Source: Bacteroidota bacterium (GTDB taxonomy: Bacteria; Bacteroidota; Ignavibacteria; UBA10030; UBA8401). Taken from it: a stretch of 64,000 bases of DNA. Under the pieces are notes generated by a model. It saw only the letters and a program-made list of their open reading frames with translations, did no database searches and was not told the DNA's origin. Location of the stretch: the NCBI GenBank assembly GCA_041658205.1, contig JBBAAO010000001.1, positions 682,001-746,000 on the forward strand, given 5' to 3'. This document shows, piece after piece, positions 17,942-26,975 of this stretch. Made by a program: the position numbers and the translations under genes. The first letter of the stretch is position 1. The number at the start of each line of letters is the position of its first letter.

Positions 17942-19315
17942 ATGGTTCGTAATCATTCCATTCTCGTTGTCGATGATGAACCGTCCGTTTGTTTTCTCCT
18001 TAAAGAAGAACTCTCCGAACAGAAAAAATTCGACGTCTTTACCGCGAACGATGGCGTTGCTGCTATGAATGCATTACAGCAGCGTCCAATCGACGTTGTA
18101 CTCCTCGACGTAAAAATGCCACGCGTTGGCGGAATGGAAGTTCTCAAATTTATCACCGAACATCATCCCACAACTCAAGTAATTATGCTCTCTAATTATG
18201 CCGACGTGAAGACGGCGATCGAAGCGACAAAACTTGGAGCATACGATTTTGTTGGGAAACCATACTCACGGGATGAGTTACTTGCTACAGTTAATAGAGC
18301 GATTCAACATCGGCGGTTGACGATTGACGTTGAATTGATGAAGTACGAACTTTCCCGAAAGGGCGGAGAAAAAGAAATTATTGCGCGCAGTCCTGCAATG
18401 AAATCCATGCTTGCCACGGCAAAAAAAGTAGCCGCAAGCGATTCAATCATTCATATTCATGGTGCCAGCGGAACAGGTAAAGAACTTGTCGCTCAGTTGA
18501 TCCATACTGAAAGTCTTCGTCACGAACGCCCATTTGTGGTTGTGAATTGTGCATCACTTCCGGACACACTTCTGGAGAGTGAATTATTCGGTCATGAGAA
18601 GGGAGCATTCACCAATGCTCACCAATTGAAACAGGGTCTTGTTGAAGTTGCCAACGGCGGATCATTATTCTTGGATGAAGTGGGGGACATCAGTCCTATT
18701 GTCCAGCCGAAATTGCTGCGATTTTTAGAGACCGGAGAATTCCGAAGAGTCGGCGGTAATACCTCTATGCAAGTGGATGTGCGAATTATTTCGGCGACAA
18801 ATAAGGATCTTCAATTGGAAGTGAAAGCGGGAAGATTTCGCGAAGATCTTCTGTATCGATTGAATGTTGTTACTCTGCGGATCCCGCCGTTGAAAGATCG
18901 TAAAGAAGATATTCCATTTTTGATAGAATACTTTCTCAAAAAAAATTCTAAGACAAAATCACAAAAGAAAATCAGCTCCGATGCAATGCAGGCGTTGTTG
19001 GCATATGATTGGCCTGGAAATATTCGGGAGCTGGAACATGCTATGGAAGGTGCAATGCTCTTGTCCCATGAAGAGACAATTACTTCGAAAGATTTTATGT
19101 TGACACAGTCGAATGTTGCGCAAAATGTTTCCCCAATGGATAGTCATGATGCCTCGATTCTGACAATGAATGAAGTTGAAAAAATGCATATTGAATTCAT
19201 TCTAAAAAGATTCAAATACAACCGAAGTAAAACAGCGCACGCTCTTGGTTTCACGCAACGGGCATTATATAACAAGATTAAACGGTACAAAATATCCACT
19301 CAGGATATAGAATAA
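17942..19315 (+). CDS. NtrC-family sigma-54 response regulator
   Basis: Protein of 457 aa. A receiver domain (1-120; Asp11/Asp12, Asp56, Ser84, Lys106) is followed by an AAA+ sigma-54 activator domain. The domain has Walker A GASGTGKE at 174-181 and Walker B SLFLDEVGD at 241-249. A Fis-type helix-turn-helix lies at about 415-450 (NRSKTAHALGFTQRALYNKI). The sigma-54 contact loop reads GAFTNA (221-226) rather than GAFTGA. It drives ATP-dependent open-complex formation at sigma-54 promoters. It follows the single-domain regulator by 39 bases. No sigma-54 gene or kinase lies in the window. Confidence 0.95.
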   Translation: MVRNHSILVVDDEPSVCFLLKEELSEQKKFDVFTANDGVAAMNALQQRPIDVVLLDVKMPRVGGMEVLKFITEHHPTTQVIMLSNYADVKTAIEATKLGAYDFVGKPYSRDELLATVNRAIQHRRLTIDVELMKYELSRKGGEKEIIARSPAMKSMLATAKKVAASDSIIHIHGASGTGKELVAQLIHTESLRHERPFVVVNCASLPDTLLESELFGHEKGAFTNAHQLKQGLVEVANGGSLFLDEVGDISPIVQPKLLRFLETGEFRRVGGNTSMQVDVRIISATNKDLQLEVKAGRFREDLLYRLNVVTLRIPPLKDRKEDIPFLIEYFLKKNSKTKSQKKISSDAMQALLAYDWPGNIRELEHAMEGAMLLSHEETITSKDFMLTQSNVAQNVSPMDSHDASILTMNEVEKMHIEFILKRFKYNRSKTAHALGFTQRALYNKIKRYKISTQDIE

Positions 19316-19319
19316 TACT

Positions 19320-19454
19320 TCAATGCCGTTGATCCAACTCAAGCAATAATTTTTTTCTTTCTCCGTCTATTTTCCTTAACAATCCTCTTAATTTTCGCTC
19401 TTCATCAGGTGCGAACGGTGAAACTTTTTCATAAGCCTTACGAATACTTGATGG
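19320..19454 (-). other. Coding-like open stretch without a start codon
   Basis: About 44 codons on the minus strand read as a plausible charged helical protein tail (EKVSPFAPDEERKLRGLL, then KKLLLELDQRH and a stop). The frame is closed upstream by TGA and has no ATG, GTG or TTG giving this product. It may be a gene remnant or a chance open frame. Confidence 0.2.
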
Positions 19455-19485
19455 TCACACATTGAGAACAGGAAGGAAAAAAGTC

Positions 19486-19887
19486 ATGAAAAAAACGATC
19501 ACAACCACTCTTTTAACATTATCAATTGTATTGTCCGCATTCGCAACAACACCAAAAACATCAAATTATTCAAAAGTTGATTGGCTAAAGGCAGAAAAAA
19601 ATTACATTGCCGCGCTATCGTCCGAGAATATAGGATTACGCCAAAGTGCAGCAAGCTTTCTAGCAGAATATCGATTAGCAGGAGGCGTTCAACCGCTGAT
19701 AGAAGTTCTTCGAAATGACAAGGTTGAACAATTGCGAATGGCAGCAGCAATTGCGCTCATGCAATTAGGGAACAAAGCTGGAATTGAAGCCGTCAAAGAA
19801 TCAGCAATATATGATGGCAGCGAAAAAGTAGCAAAGTTCTGTGAACAATTAATCAATGCAACATCGCAGGAATTAAGTTTGAAGTAA
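19486..19887 (+). CDS. Secreted HEAT-repeat protein
   Basis: Protein of 133 aa with a signal peptide (MKKTITTTLLTLSIVLSAFA). The ATG is preferred over a TTG 24 bases upstream because GGAAGG/AGGAAAA lies at Shine-Dalgarno distance. The mature part has two to three HEAT-like helical pairs (NIGLRQSAASFLAEYR, VEQLRMAAAIALMQLG). Likely a small periplasmic scaffold. No partner is evident. A strong hairpin follows the gene. Confidence 0.7.
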   Translation: MKKTITTTLLTLSIVLSAFATTPKTSNYSKVDWLKAEKNYIAALSSENIGLRQSAASFLAEYRLAGGVQPLIEVLRNDKVEQLRMAAAIALMQLGNKAGIEAVKESAIYDGSEKVAKFCEQLINATSQELSLK

Positions 19888-19910
19888 CAACGAGAGAGAT
19901 ATTCTCTCAA

Positions 19911-19968
19911 AACGAAAAGTCAGACTGCAGCGTTCGGTGGGGTCCGTTGCATCTGACTTTCGTATTTT
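19911..19968. terminator. Strong hairpin, probable bidirectional terminator
   Basis: Arms AAAGTCAGA and TCTGACTTT, extended inward by TGCAGCG/CGTTGCA with one G-T pair and one bulged C. They are flanked by A-rich sequence on the left and a short T-rich stretch (CGTATTTT) on the right. It lies between the HEAT-repeat gene and the acyl-CoA dehydrogenase. Confidence 0.65.
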
Positions 19969-20071
19969 AAACCCCTTCGCCCCGAAATTCTTACCTTGAA
20001 AATGCCCTCATATTTTGGTATTTTTGGTCACAAAGTTTTCCGCCTACACTGTACAACTCTAGAGGTTTTTC

Positions 20072-21241
20072 ATGGCAAAGTTTCAAGGTGTCGACTACTA
20101 TAATATAGATTCACTCCTCTTCGAAGATGAAATACTTGTCCGTAATACCGTCCGTGAATTTGTTGATGAACAAGTTATCCCAATCATAGAAAAACATAAT
20201 CGCGCCGGAACATTCCCAATGCATTTAGTCAAAGGAATGGCCGATCTCGGATTGTTTGGTGCAACGCTTCCCGCAAAATACGGTTGCGCTGAATTGAACA
20301 ATGTTGCTTATGGTTTGATGATGCAGGAATTGGAACGAGGAGACAGCGGTATTCGCAGTTTTGCATCGGTGCAGAGTGGATTGGTAATGTATCCAATCTA
20401 TACATTCGGAAGTGAAGAACAGAAGGATTTTTGGTTGCCAAAACTGGCGAAGGGTGAAAAGATAGGATGCTTTGGATTGACCGAACCGGATTTTGGTTCA
20501 AATCCTGGAGGAATGATTACTCACGCTGAGAAAAAGGATGGCGGTTATGTATTGAATGGAGCAAAGATGTGGATTACCAACGGAACACTTGCGGATGTTG
20601 CCGTTGTTTGGGCTAAGCTGGATGGAGTGGTGAAAGGATTTTTGGTTGAGAAAGGTACGAAAGGATTTTCTGCACCTGAGATGCATGGAAAACATTCACT
20701 TCGAGCATCGGTAACCTCTGAACTGGTATTTCAAGATTGCTGGATCCCTGAAGTAAATTTACTTCCTAAATCAGATGGACTGAAATCACCGTTGATGTGC
20801 TTGAGTCAGGCGCGATATGGAATTGCGTGGGGAGTGATTGGCGCCGCAATGGCGTGTTATGATTCTTCGCTGCAGTATGCGCAGTCACGTATTCAATTCG
20901 GTAAACCGATCGCAGCATTCCAAATGACGCAGGAAAAACTGGTTTATATGGTAACAGAAATTACCAAAGCACAGTTGTTATGTTTGCAGCTTGGACGATT
21001 GAAAGATCAAGGAAAAATGAAATTCACGCAGATATCCATGGCAAAGCGGAACAATGTGTTTCAAGCATTGGAGATTGCACGGATGGCACGATCGATTCAC
21101 GGCGCGAATGGGATTCTTGATGAATATCCGATTATGCGGCATGCGGCGAATTTGGAATCAGTTATCACCTATGAAGGAACGCATGAAATGCACACGTTGA
21201 TCATTGGTGAAGACATTACCGGTCATGCTGCATTCATGTAG
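20072..21241 (+). CDS. gcdH: Acyl-CoA dehydrogenase, glutaryl-CoA dehydrogenase type
   Basis: Protein of 389 aa, an FAD enzyme of the acyl-CoA dehydrogenase family. The SFASVQSGL segment near 108-116 and the C-terminal TYEGTHEMHTLIIG, with catalytic Glu368, are typical of glutaryl-CoA dehydrogenases, which oxidise and decarboxylate glutaryl-CoA to crotonyl-CoA in lysine/tryptophan breakdown. FAD and substrate loops CFGLTEPDFGSNP and WITNG are present. No electron-transfer flavoprotein gene is adjacent. Closely related decarboxylating or non-decarboxylating subtypes cannot be separated by eye. Confidence 0.85.
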   Translation: MAKFQGVDYYNIDSLLFEDEILVRNTVREFVDEQVIPIIEKHNRAGTFPMHLVKGMADLGLFGATLPAKYGCAELNNVAYGLMMQELERGDSGIRSFASVQSGLVMYPIYTFGSEEQKDFWLPKLAKGEKIGCFGLTEPDFGSNPGGMITHAEKKDGGYVLNGAKMWITNGTLADVAVVWAKLDGVVKGFLVEKGTKGFSAPEMHGKHSLRASVTSELVFQDCWIPEVNLLPKSDGLKSPLMCLSQARYGIAWGVIGAAMACYDSSLQYAQSRIQFGKPIAAFQMTQEKLVYMVTEITKAQLLCLQLGRLKDQGKMKFTQISMAKRNNVFQALEIARMARSIHGANGILDEYPIMRHAANLESVITYEGTHEMHTLIIGEDITGHAAFM

Positions 21242-21251
21242 GAGCTGGTAA

Positions 21252-21452
21252 ATGAATCTGCTGGAACAAATCCAATCGAAGATTTACGAACTCTCCAAAG
21301 AAGAACGTGCGCGATTGCGTGAGTGGTTCGATGAATTTGACGGTGATTCGTGGGACAAAGATTTTGACGATCATTTGAAAGAAAAAAAACTCGACGGGGA
21401 AGTGTCCAAAGCAAAAAAGAATTTTTCTGACGGTAAATTTAAAGAGTTATGA
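21252..21452 (+). CDS. Small antitoxin-like protein
   Basis: Protein of 66 aa, highly charged and helical (LLEQIQSKIYELSKEERARLREWFDEF), like the short antitoxin or addiction-module component found ahead of RelE/ParE toxins. It overlaps the following toxin-like gene by four bases (ATGA). It starts 10 bases after the acyl-CoA dehydrogenase, so it may share that gene's transcript. It is called an antitoxin from context and size. Confidence 0.65.
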   Translation: MNLLEQIQSKIYELSKEERARLREWFDEFDGDSWDKDFDDHLKEKKLDGEVSKAKKNFSDGKFKEL

Positions 21453-21706
21453 AGCATGTCGTGGTGGAGCAATTTTCGGAATTATACGATACACTTCCGC
21501 TGAGGGTCCGAAAGTTTGCCGATCATAATTTTTCTATCATTAAAGAGTACCCTGATCATCCATTGCTTCGGCTGTTGAAGGTTGAAGGAATCTGGTCGAT
21601 GCGGATTGGGAGCCGGTATAGAGCATTAGCGGTCGAAGATAAGGATACCATTATCTGGTTTTGGATTGGGAAACATAAACATTATACAACATTATTTCTT
21701 CAGTGA
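21449..21706 (+). CDS. RelE/ParE-family toxin-like protein
   Basis: Protein of 85 aa with the ParE/RelE-type layout: N-terminal helices, then MRIGSRYRALAVED and a final beta strand with IIWFWIGKHKHY. This matches proteins annotated as type II toxins of the RelE/ParE superfamily (mRNA interferase or gyrase inhibitor). It is translationally coupled to the small upstream protein by an ATGA overlap. Which target it acts on cannot be read from the sequence. Confidence 0.75.
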   Translation: MKHVVVEQFSELYDTLPLRVRKFADHNFSIIKEYPDHPLLRLLKVEGIWSMRIGSRYRALAVEDKDTIIWFWIGKHKHYTTLFLQ

Positions 21707-21735
21707 AACTCACACAGAACGAACGTCTGAACATT

Positions 21736-21767
21736 CGAAGGATGCACTCTGCATCCTTCGCTTGTTT
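21736..21767 (+). terminator. Terminator after the toxin-antitoxin pair
   Basis: Perfect 11-bp stem CGAAGGATGCA/TGCATCCTTCG with a 3-nt loop, followed by CTTGTTTT. The T tract is short, so termination may be partial. It lies just before guaB. Confidence 0.75.
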
Positions 21768-21785
21768 TGACACAAAAGGACCGTT

Positions 21786-23246
21786 ATGAAATCAAAGAAA
21801 ATAATTGGCGAAGCAATCACGTATGACGATGTGCTGCTCGTCCCCGCAAAGTCATCTGTTTTACCGCGCGACGTAGATGTTTCCACTCAGCTTACGAAAA
21901 ACATTCGATTGAATATTCCCCTCCTTTCCGCCGCGATGGACACTGTGACAGAATCCGAAATGGCGATTGCACTGGCACGCGAAGGGGGAATCGGAATCAT
22001 TCACAAAAATCTTTCGATTGAACGTCAGGCGGAAGAAGTGGATAAAGTGAAACGATCGGAGAGCGGTATGATTATGAATCCGGTTACTTTGACTGCTGAT
22101 AAATCGGTAGGTGATGTGTTGGATCTTATGACAAAATTCAGCGTTTCCGGTATACCCATTGTTGCGGAGGGTAAACTCGTCGGAATTCTTACCAACCGTG
22201 ACTTGCGATTTCAACCGAACCGTTCGCTGAAGGTAGCGGATGTCATGACCTCCACGAACCTTATTACGGCACCGATCGGAACTACACTGGAAGAAGCAGA
22301 GGTGATTCTTCAAAAGCACAAGATCGAAAAACTCCCCGTTGTTGATAAGAATGGAAAATTGAAAGGACTTATCACCTTTAAAGATATTCAAAAAAAGAAA
22401 CGTTTCCCGCATGCATGTAAGGACAAACACGGCAGGCTGCGTGTGGGGGCTGCGGTTGGGGTAACCGGAGATACGATTGAACGTGTTGATGCTTTAGTAA
22501 AGGCCGGGGTTGACGTGGTGATCATCGATACTGCTCACGGACATTCCAAGGGTGTTATCGAAATGTTAAAAAAAGTGAAATCAAAATTTACGATAGATGT
22601 TATTGCCGGAAATGTTGGTACAGCTGAAGCAACGAAAGATCTCATTAAAGCGGGAGCGGATTGCATAAAGATTGGTATCGGTCCCGGTTCAATCTGTACA
22701 ACGCGGGTTGTAGCAGGTGTCGGTGTACCTCAAGTAACAGCAGTCATGGAATGTGCGTCTATGGCAAAAAAATATCGAGTACCGGTGATTGCGGATGGCG
22801 GTATTAAGCAGACCGGTGATATTGCGAAAGCAATTGCTGCCGGTGCGGACTGTGTAATGATCGGCGGTTTATTTGCCGGATTGCAGGAGAGTCCCGGTGA
22901 AAAAGTGTTGTATGAAGGGCGAACCTACAAATTATACCGTGGCATGGGTTCGATTGACGCAATGAAAGAAGGGAGCAAAGATCGTTATTTTCAAGATGTG
23001 GAAGATGACGTACAAAAACTTGTCCCTGAAGGAATTGAAGGACGTGTTCCGTACAAAGGTGAATTGAGTGCAACTGTGTATCAGATGGTCGGCGGTCTCC
23101 GAGCGGCAATGGGATATTGTGGTGCAGAAAATGTAGCTGCATTGCAGGAGCGGGCAAAGTTTGTGAAGATGAGTGATGCGGGATTACGCGAAAGCCATCC
23201 GCATGATATTCATATTACCAAAGAAGCACCGAACTATCACGGATAA
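21786..23246 (+). CDS. guaB: IMP dehydrogenase
   Basis: Protein of 486 aa, the NAD-dependent oxidation of IMP to XMP and the committed step of GMP synthesis. A TIM barrel is interrupted by two CBS domains at about 94-205. The catalytic loop GPGSICTTR contains Cys304. The flap region near 395-420 includes YRGMGSIDAM and the downstream EGRVPYKG. Length is standard. It heads a tightly spaced series (proline peptidase, glycosyltransferase, purD) and is followed two bases later by the peptidase gene. Allosteric control through the CBS domains is known for the family. Confidence 0.98.
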   Translation: MKSKKIIGEAITYDDVLLVPAKSSVLPRDVDVSTQLTKNIRLNIPLLSAAMDTVTESEMAIALAREGGIGIIHKNLSIERQAEEVDKVKRSESGMIMNPVTLTADKSVGDVLDLMTKFSVSGIPIVAEGKLVGILTNRDLRFQPNRSLKVADVMTSTNLITAPIGTTLEEAEVILQKHKIEKLPVVDKNGKLKGLITFKDIQKKKRFPHACKDKHGRLRVGAAVGVTGDTIERVDALVKAGVDVVIIDTAHGHSKGVIEMLKKVKSKFTIDVIAGNVGTAEATKDLIKAGADCIKIGIGPGSICTTRVVAGVGVPQVTAVMECASMAKKYRVPVIADGGIKQTGDIAKAIAAGADCVMIGGLFAGLQESPGEKVLYEGRTYKLYRGMGSIDAMKEGSKDRYFQDVEDDVQKLVPEGIEGRVPYKGELSATVYQMVGGLRAAMGYCGAENVAALQERAKFVKMSDAGLRESHPHDIHITKEAPNYHG

Positions 23247-23248
23247 AA

Positions 23249-24334
23249 ATGCAGGAAAATGAGTTGTATCATCCCCGGATCGTTGCCGTAAGAAAATCCT
23301 TGCTTCATCATAAACTTGATGCATTCGTTTCGTCATTTCTCCCGACGATGCGTTACCTTTCTGGCTATTCAGGTTCAAACGGGCTATTGGTTGTAACAAA
23401 TAGATCGACATTCTTCTTCACCGATTTTCGATATGAAGAAATTATTCAAACTGAAGTAGTTGCCGATTCAAAATGTATCGGATCTGGAAGCCTGCTAAAG
23501 ATTGCAGCGGAAAAAAAAATCTTTGCAGGATTAAAAGCCGTCGGTTTTGAAAAGGATCGAATAACTGTTTCGGATTATGACATCTTGAAACGGTTCGTCG
23601 ATGCGAAAACATTGACAGCCACATCCGGAATTGTTGAAGCTCTTCGATCTGTCAAAGATGAGACGGAAATTGAAATGCTAAAAAAGGCATTTGCGATTTC
23701 GGACAAAGCATTTGAAAAAATTCTGGGAATGATAAAACCCGGAATACGTGAGCTGGAGCTGTCAGCGGAAATTTCATACCTGCATAAGAAATATGGCGCA
23801 GAGAACGATTCATTTGATGTGATCGTTGCAAGCGGTGTGCGTGGTTCCCTTCCACATGGAACAGCTTCGGATAAGAAAATACAACAACGAGAGTTCATTA
23901 CGCTTGACTTTGGCTGCGTTACCGGCGGATATCATTCCGATATGACGCGAACCATCTGTGTCGGTTCACCCACAACTGAGATGAAGAAAGTGTATCAAGT
24001 AGTGTTTGATGCCCAACAACGGGCAAGCGAAGCGGTTGAAAACGGAGCAGTTGCAAAAAAAATCGACAGTGTGGCGCGAAAACATATTGCGTCGAAAGGG
24101 TATGGAAAATATTTTGGTCATTCGTTGGGCCATGGTGTTGGATTAGAGATCCATGAATTGCCGAGAGTCGCTCCTAAAAGTAACGATAAACTTGTCACCG
24201 GAAATGTCATCACTATCGAACCAGGAATCTATCTTCCCAAAAAATTCGGGATTAGGATAGAGGATACACTTGTTGTGAGAGAAAAAGGATATGAAGTGCT
24301 GTCAGGTTCACCAAAAGAATTGATTACGATATAA
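23249..24334 (+). CDS. M24 family Xaa-Pro peptidase
   Basis: Protein of 361 aa. An N-terminal creatinase-like domain (1-130) precedes a pita-bread M24 metallopeptidase domain. The metal ligands are in TLDFGCVTGGYHSDMTRT (two Asp), GHSLGHGVGLEIHE (His) and VITIEPGIY / IRIEDTL (two Glu). It removes residues preceding proline or cleaves Xaa-Pro dipeptides; aminopeptidase P versus prolidase cannot be fixed. It overlaps the glycosyltransferase start by one base (TAATG). Confidence 0.92.
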   Translation: MQENELYHPRIVAVRKSLLHHKLDAFVSSFLPTMRYLSGYSGSNGLLVVTNRSTFFFTDFRYEEIIQTEVVADSKCIGSGSLLKIAAEKKIFAGLKAVGFEKDRITVSDYDILKRFVDAKTLTATSGIVEALRSVKDETEIEMLKKAFAISDKAFEKILGMIKPGIRELELSAEISYLHKKYGAENDSFDVIVASGVRGSLPHGTASDKKIQQREFITLDFGCVTGGYHSDMTRTICVGSPTTEMKKVYQVVFDAQQRASEAVENGAVAKKIDSVARKHIASKGYGKYFGHSLGHGVGLEIHELPRVAPKSNDKLVTGNVITIEPGIYLPKKFGIRIEDTLVVREKGYEVLSGSPKELITI

Positions 24335-25602
24335 TGAAAAAAGTTCTCATCATTGCATATTATTTTCCACCTCTAGGCGGAAGCGGGGTTCAACGCATTC
24401 TGAAATTTGTGAAGTATCTTCCGCAATTCGGCTGGCAGCCGACAGTGATTACGGTGGGAAACACTGCGTATTACGTAAAAGATGAGTCGCTCCTTAAAGA
24501 GATAGAACAATTGGATATCAAGATCATACGGACTCAATCGACTGATCCGCTCTCTCTTGTTCATAAAAAAAAGGATGTCATTAAGATGCCGAAAGAACGG
24601 ACACGCCGGTTCTTAAACTACATCAGCGACACCTTCTTTATTCCTGATAATAAAATCGGCTGGAAGAGGCATGCGTTGAAGGCTGCGGGAGAAGTGATTG
24701 CTAAAGAAAAGTTCGATGTGATTTTCGCAACGGCACCACCTGCGACTGATTTTCTTATTGGTATTGAGCTGAAGAAACGATTCAAGATTCCGGTTGTGAT
24801 TGATTACAGAGATTCATGGCTGAGTTATCCTTTTAAGAATTTTCCTACACTTCTTCACCGGTATATCCATTATCGGAAAGAGAAATATGTAGTACATAAA
24901 TCCGATATGATTACCGTGACTCACCGGCGCGTGAAAGAAGAGATTCTAACCCGCCACAAATTTCTTCGGCATGAAGATGTAACGATTCTTCCACACGGTT
25001 TCGATCCGGAAGATATCGCGATTGAAAACCCCGGTGTTTTACCCCATATTGAAAAAATGAGAATCACATATTCGGGAATGTTCTACGGAAACATTTCTCC
25101 TATCTATTTTCTTCAAGCTCTGGCAAAAGTGTTCAAAGAAAATCCGCAGATACGTGGAAGGATTGAAGCATGTTTCGTCGGTTTGTTCCGTCCTGAACAT
25201 ATCAATCTTATCAATCAGCTTGGATTACAAAACTCTGTTAATCTTCTCGGATATTTGGAGCACAAAGAAGCGGTAAAATATCTTCTCGCATCAGATGTAG
25301 TTTGGGTGATGATGCAGGATGATTGGACGACACCCGGAAAGATATTTGAATACATCGGCACACGGAAAAAGATTCTCGGCTGTGTTCCGAAAGGGTACAT
25401 TCGTTCGATCATTGAAGAAGCAGGAGGGCTTTGCGTTGAACCGACTAATGTCGATGTCATTGCAAAGGCGATCGTTGATCTGTATCATCAATATGAACAC
25501 AACGAGTTACTTGGAGCAAAAAAAGAAATTGCTGAGAAATACAATCGTGTAAAACTGACCGGTGAATTGGTGAAGATCTTTACAAAATTCCTTGAGGTCT
25601 AA
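24334..25602 (+). CDS. GT-B glycosyltransferase (family 4 like)
   Basis: Protein of 422 aa with two Rossmann-like domains. The N-terminal acceptor domain begins VLIIAYYFPPLGGSGVQR, the classic start of family 4 glycosyltransferases, and the C-terminal donor domain has LLGYLEHKEAVKYL and TPGKIFEYIGTRK. Expected to act in cell-surface polysaccharide or glycolipid assembly. It is sandwiched in an otherwise purine/peptidase series with overlapping or four-base spacing, so it is co-transcribed with unrelated functions. Confidence 0.85.
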   Translation: MKKVLIIAYYFPPLGGSGVQRILKFVKYLPQFGWQPTVITVGNTAYYVKDESLLKEIEQLDIKIIRTQSTDPLSLVHKKKDVIKMPKERTRRFLNYISDTFFIPDNKIGWKRHALKAAGEVIAKEKFDVIFATAPPATDFLIGIELKKRFKIPVVIDYRDSWLSYPFKNFPTLLHRYIHYRKEKYVVHKSDMITVTHRRVKEEILTRHKFLRHEDVTILPHGFDPEDIAIENPGVLPHIEKMRITYSGMFYGNISPIYFLQALAKVFKENPQIRGRIEACFVGLFRPEHINLINQLGLQNSVNLLGYLEHKEAVKYLLASDVVWVMMQDDWTTPGKIFEYIGTRKKILGCVPKGYIRSIIEEAGGLCVEPTNVDVIAKAIVDLYHQYEHNELLGAKKEIAEKYNRVKLTGELVKIFTKFLEV

Positions 25603-25605
25603 GCG

Positions 25606-26877
25606 ATGAAGGTATTAGTGATCGGATCAGGCGGACGTGAGCATGCCATCGTTTGGAGATTAAAGCAAAGCTCAAAAGTGACGAAAATATTTTGTGCTCC
25701 CGGGAATGCCGGTATTGCCGCAGATGCAGAGTGTGTATCGATCAAAGCGGATGATCTCGCCAGTTTGTTGCAATTTGCTTCCAACAATACCATCGATCTT
25801 ACCATTGTCGGCAGTGAAGTTCCTTTGGTGAAAGGGATTGTTGATCACTTTGAAGGGAAGGGACTGAAAATTTTTGGTCCGTCGAAAGCGGCTGCGCAAG
25901 TTGAAGGAAGCAAAATGTTCCTGAAACATTTCTTAAAGAGACACAAGATCCCGACAGCGCGATATGAGACCTTCAACCAATCGGAATTTGAAAAAGCGCA
26001 AAAATATATTGCGGAAAATGTTTCTCCATTTGTGATCAAAACGGATGGTTTAGCAGCTGGGAAAGGTGTTGCTATTTGTCAGACGCGCGATGAAGCAGTT
26101 GTTGTCCTAAAAGAGTATTTTCAAGATCAAGTGTTTGGCGAAGCGGGAAACAATATTGTCATAGAAGAATTTATGCCAGGTGAAGAAGCTTCAGTTTTCG
26201 CTATGTGTGACGGCGAACGGTATGTTCTGCTCTCATCGGCACAGGATCATAAACAGATTGGTGAAGGAGATACCGGAAAGAATACCGGCGGGATGGGTGC
26301 ATATGCACCGGCACCGATTGTGACAAAAGAAATTTTAGCGAAAGTTGAAAAAGAAATTATTCAGCCAACTTTATCAGGAATGAAATCGGAAGGATATCCC
26401 TACAAAGGATGTCTTTATGTCGGTCTGATGATCACGAACGAAGGACCGAAAGTAGTTGAATACAACTGCCGTCTTGGTGATCCGGAAACACAGGTATTAA
26501 TGCCGCTGATAGAAAGTGATCCATTCGATCTGTTCTTTTCGTGTGCAACAGGAAATCTTTCTTCATACAATCTCATGTTGAAGAATGCTTCTGCCGTTTG
26601 TATTGTGATGGCATCACAAGGGTATCCCGATGAGTATGCGACAGGGTTTGAGATTAATGGTTTGGCCGAAGCCGGATTGGATGCGATGATATTTCATGCC
26701 GGGACGAAGAAGGAACATGCAAAGATGGTTACCTCTGGAGGACGCGTCTTGGGTGTGACGACGCTTGGTGAAGGACTTAAAACAACTATCGATCGTACAT
26801 ATGCGGCAGTGAAGAAAATCAGTTTTGATGGTGCATACTATCGCGGCGATATTGGACGAAAAGGATTACAGAAATAA
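25606..26877 (+). CDS. purD: Phosphoribosylamine-glycine ligase (GARS)
   Basis: Protein of 423 aa, joining phosphoribosylamine and glycine with ATP in purine synthesis. GSGGREHA occurs at 7-14. The ATP-grasp region contains FVIKTDGLAAGKGV (near 145-158), EEFMPGEEASVF and the metal-binding VVEYNCRLGDPETQ near 284-297. Length is normal. It follows the glycosyltransferase by three bases. Like guaB at the start of the series it serves purine synthesis. Confidence 0.97.
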   Translation: MKVLVIGSGGREHAIVWRLKQSSKVTKIFCAPGNAGIAADAECVSIKADDLASLLQFASNNTIDLTIVGSEVPLVKGIVDHFEGKGLKIFGPSKAAAQVEGSKMFLKHFLKRHKIPTARYETFNQSEFEKAQKYIAENVSPFVIKTDGLAAGKGVAICQTRDEAVVVLKEYFQDQVFGEAGNNIVIEEFMPGEEASVFAMCDGERYVLLSSAQDHKQIGEGDTGKNTGGMGAYAPAPIVTKEILAKVEKEIIQPTLSGMKSEGYPYKGCLYVGLMITNEGPKVVEYNCRLGDPETQVLMPLIESDPFDLFFSCATGNLSSYNLMLKNASAVCIVMASQGYPDEYATGFEINGLAEAGLDAMIFHAGTKKEHAKMVTSGGRVLGVTTLGEGLKTTIDRTYAAVKKISFDGAYYRGDIGRKGLQK

Positions 26878-26914
26878 AAGAGAATAAATTAATCGTTAAA
26901 CTAATCAAAACAGA

Positions 26915-26947
26915 AGATGTAGGACATTTTTAAGGAGCTCTACATCT
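26915..26947. repeat. Short hairpin between purD and epimerase gene
   Basis: Inverted repeat AGATGTAG/CTACATCT with a 17-nt middle. The GTAGGAC core next to the left arm recalls the REP-like element found near 28.9 kb. It could be a weak terminator or a decayed repeat. Confidence 0.4.
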
Positions 26948-26975
26948 GCGTTTATCAAATATATTAAAGGCAAAC

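Noticed and set aside
21861..22430. 189-residue open frame antisense to guaB
   Set aside because: A shadow of a well-conserved gene; no start signal or homologous motif.
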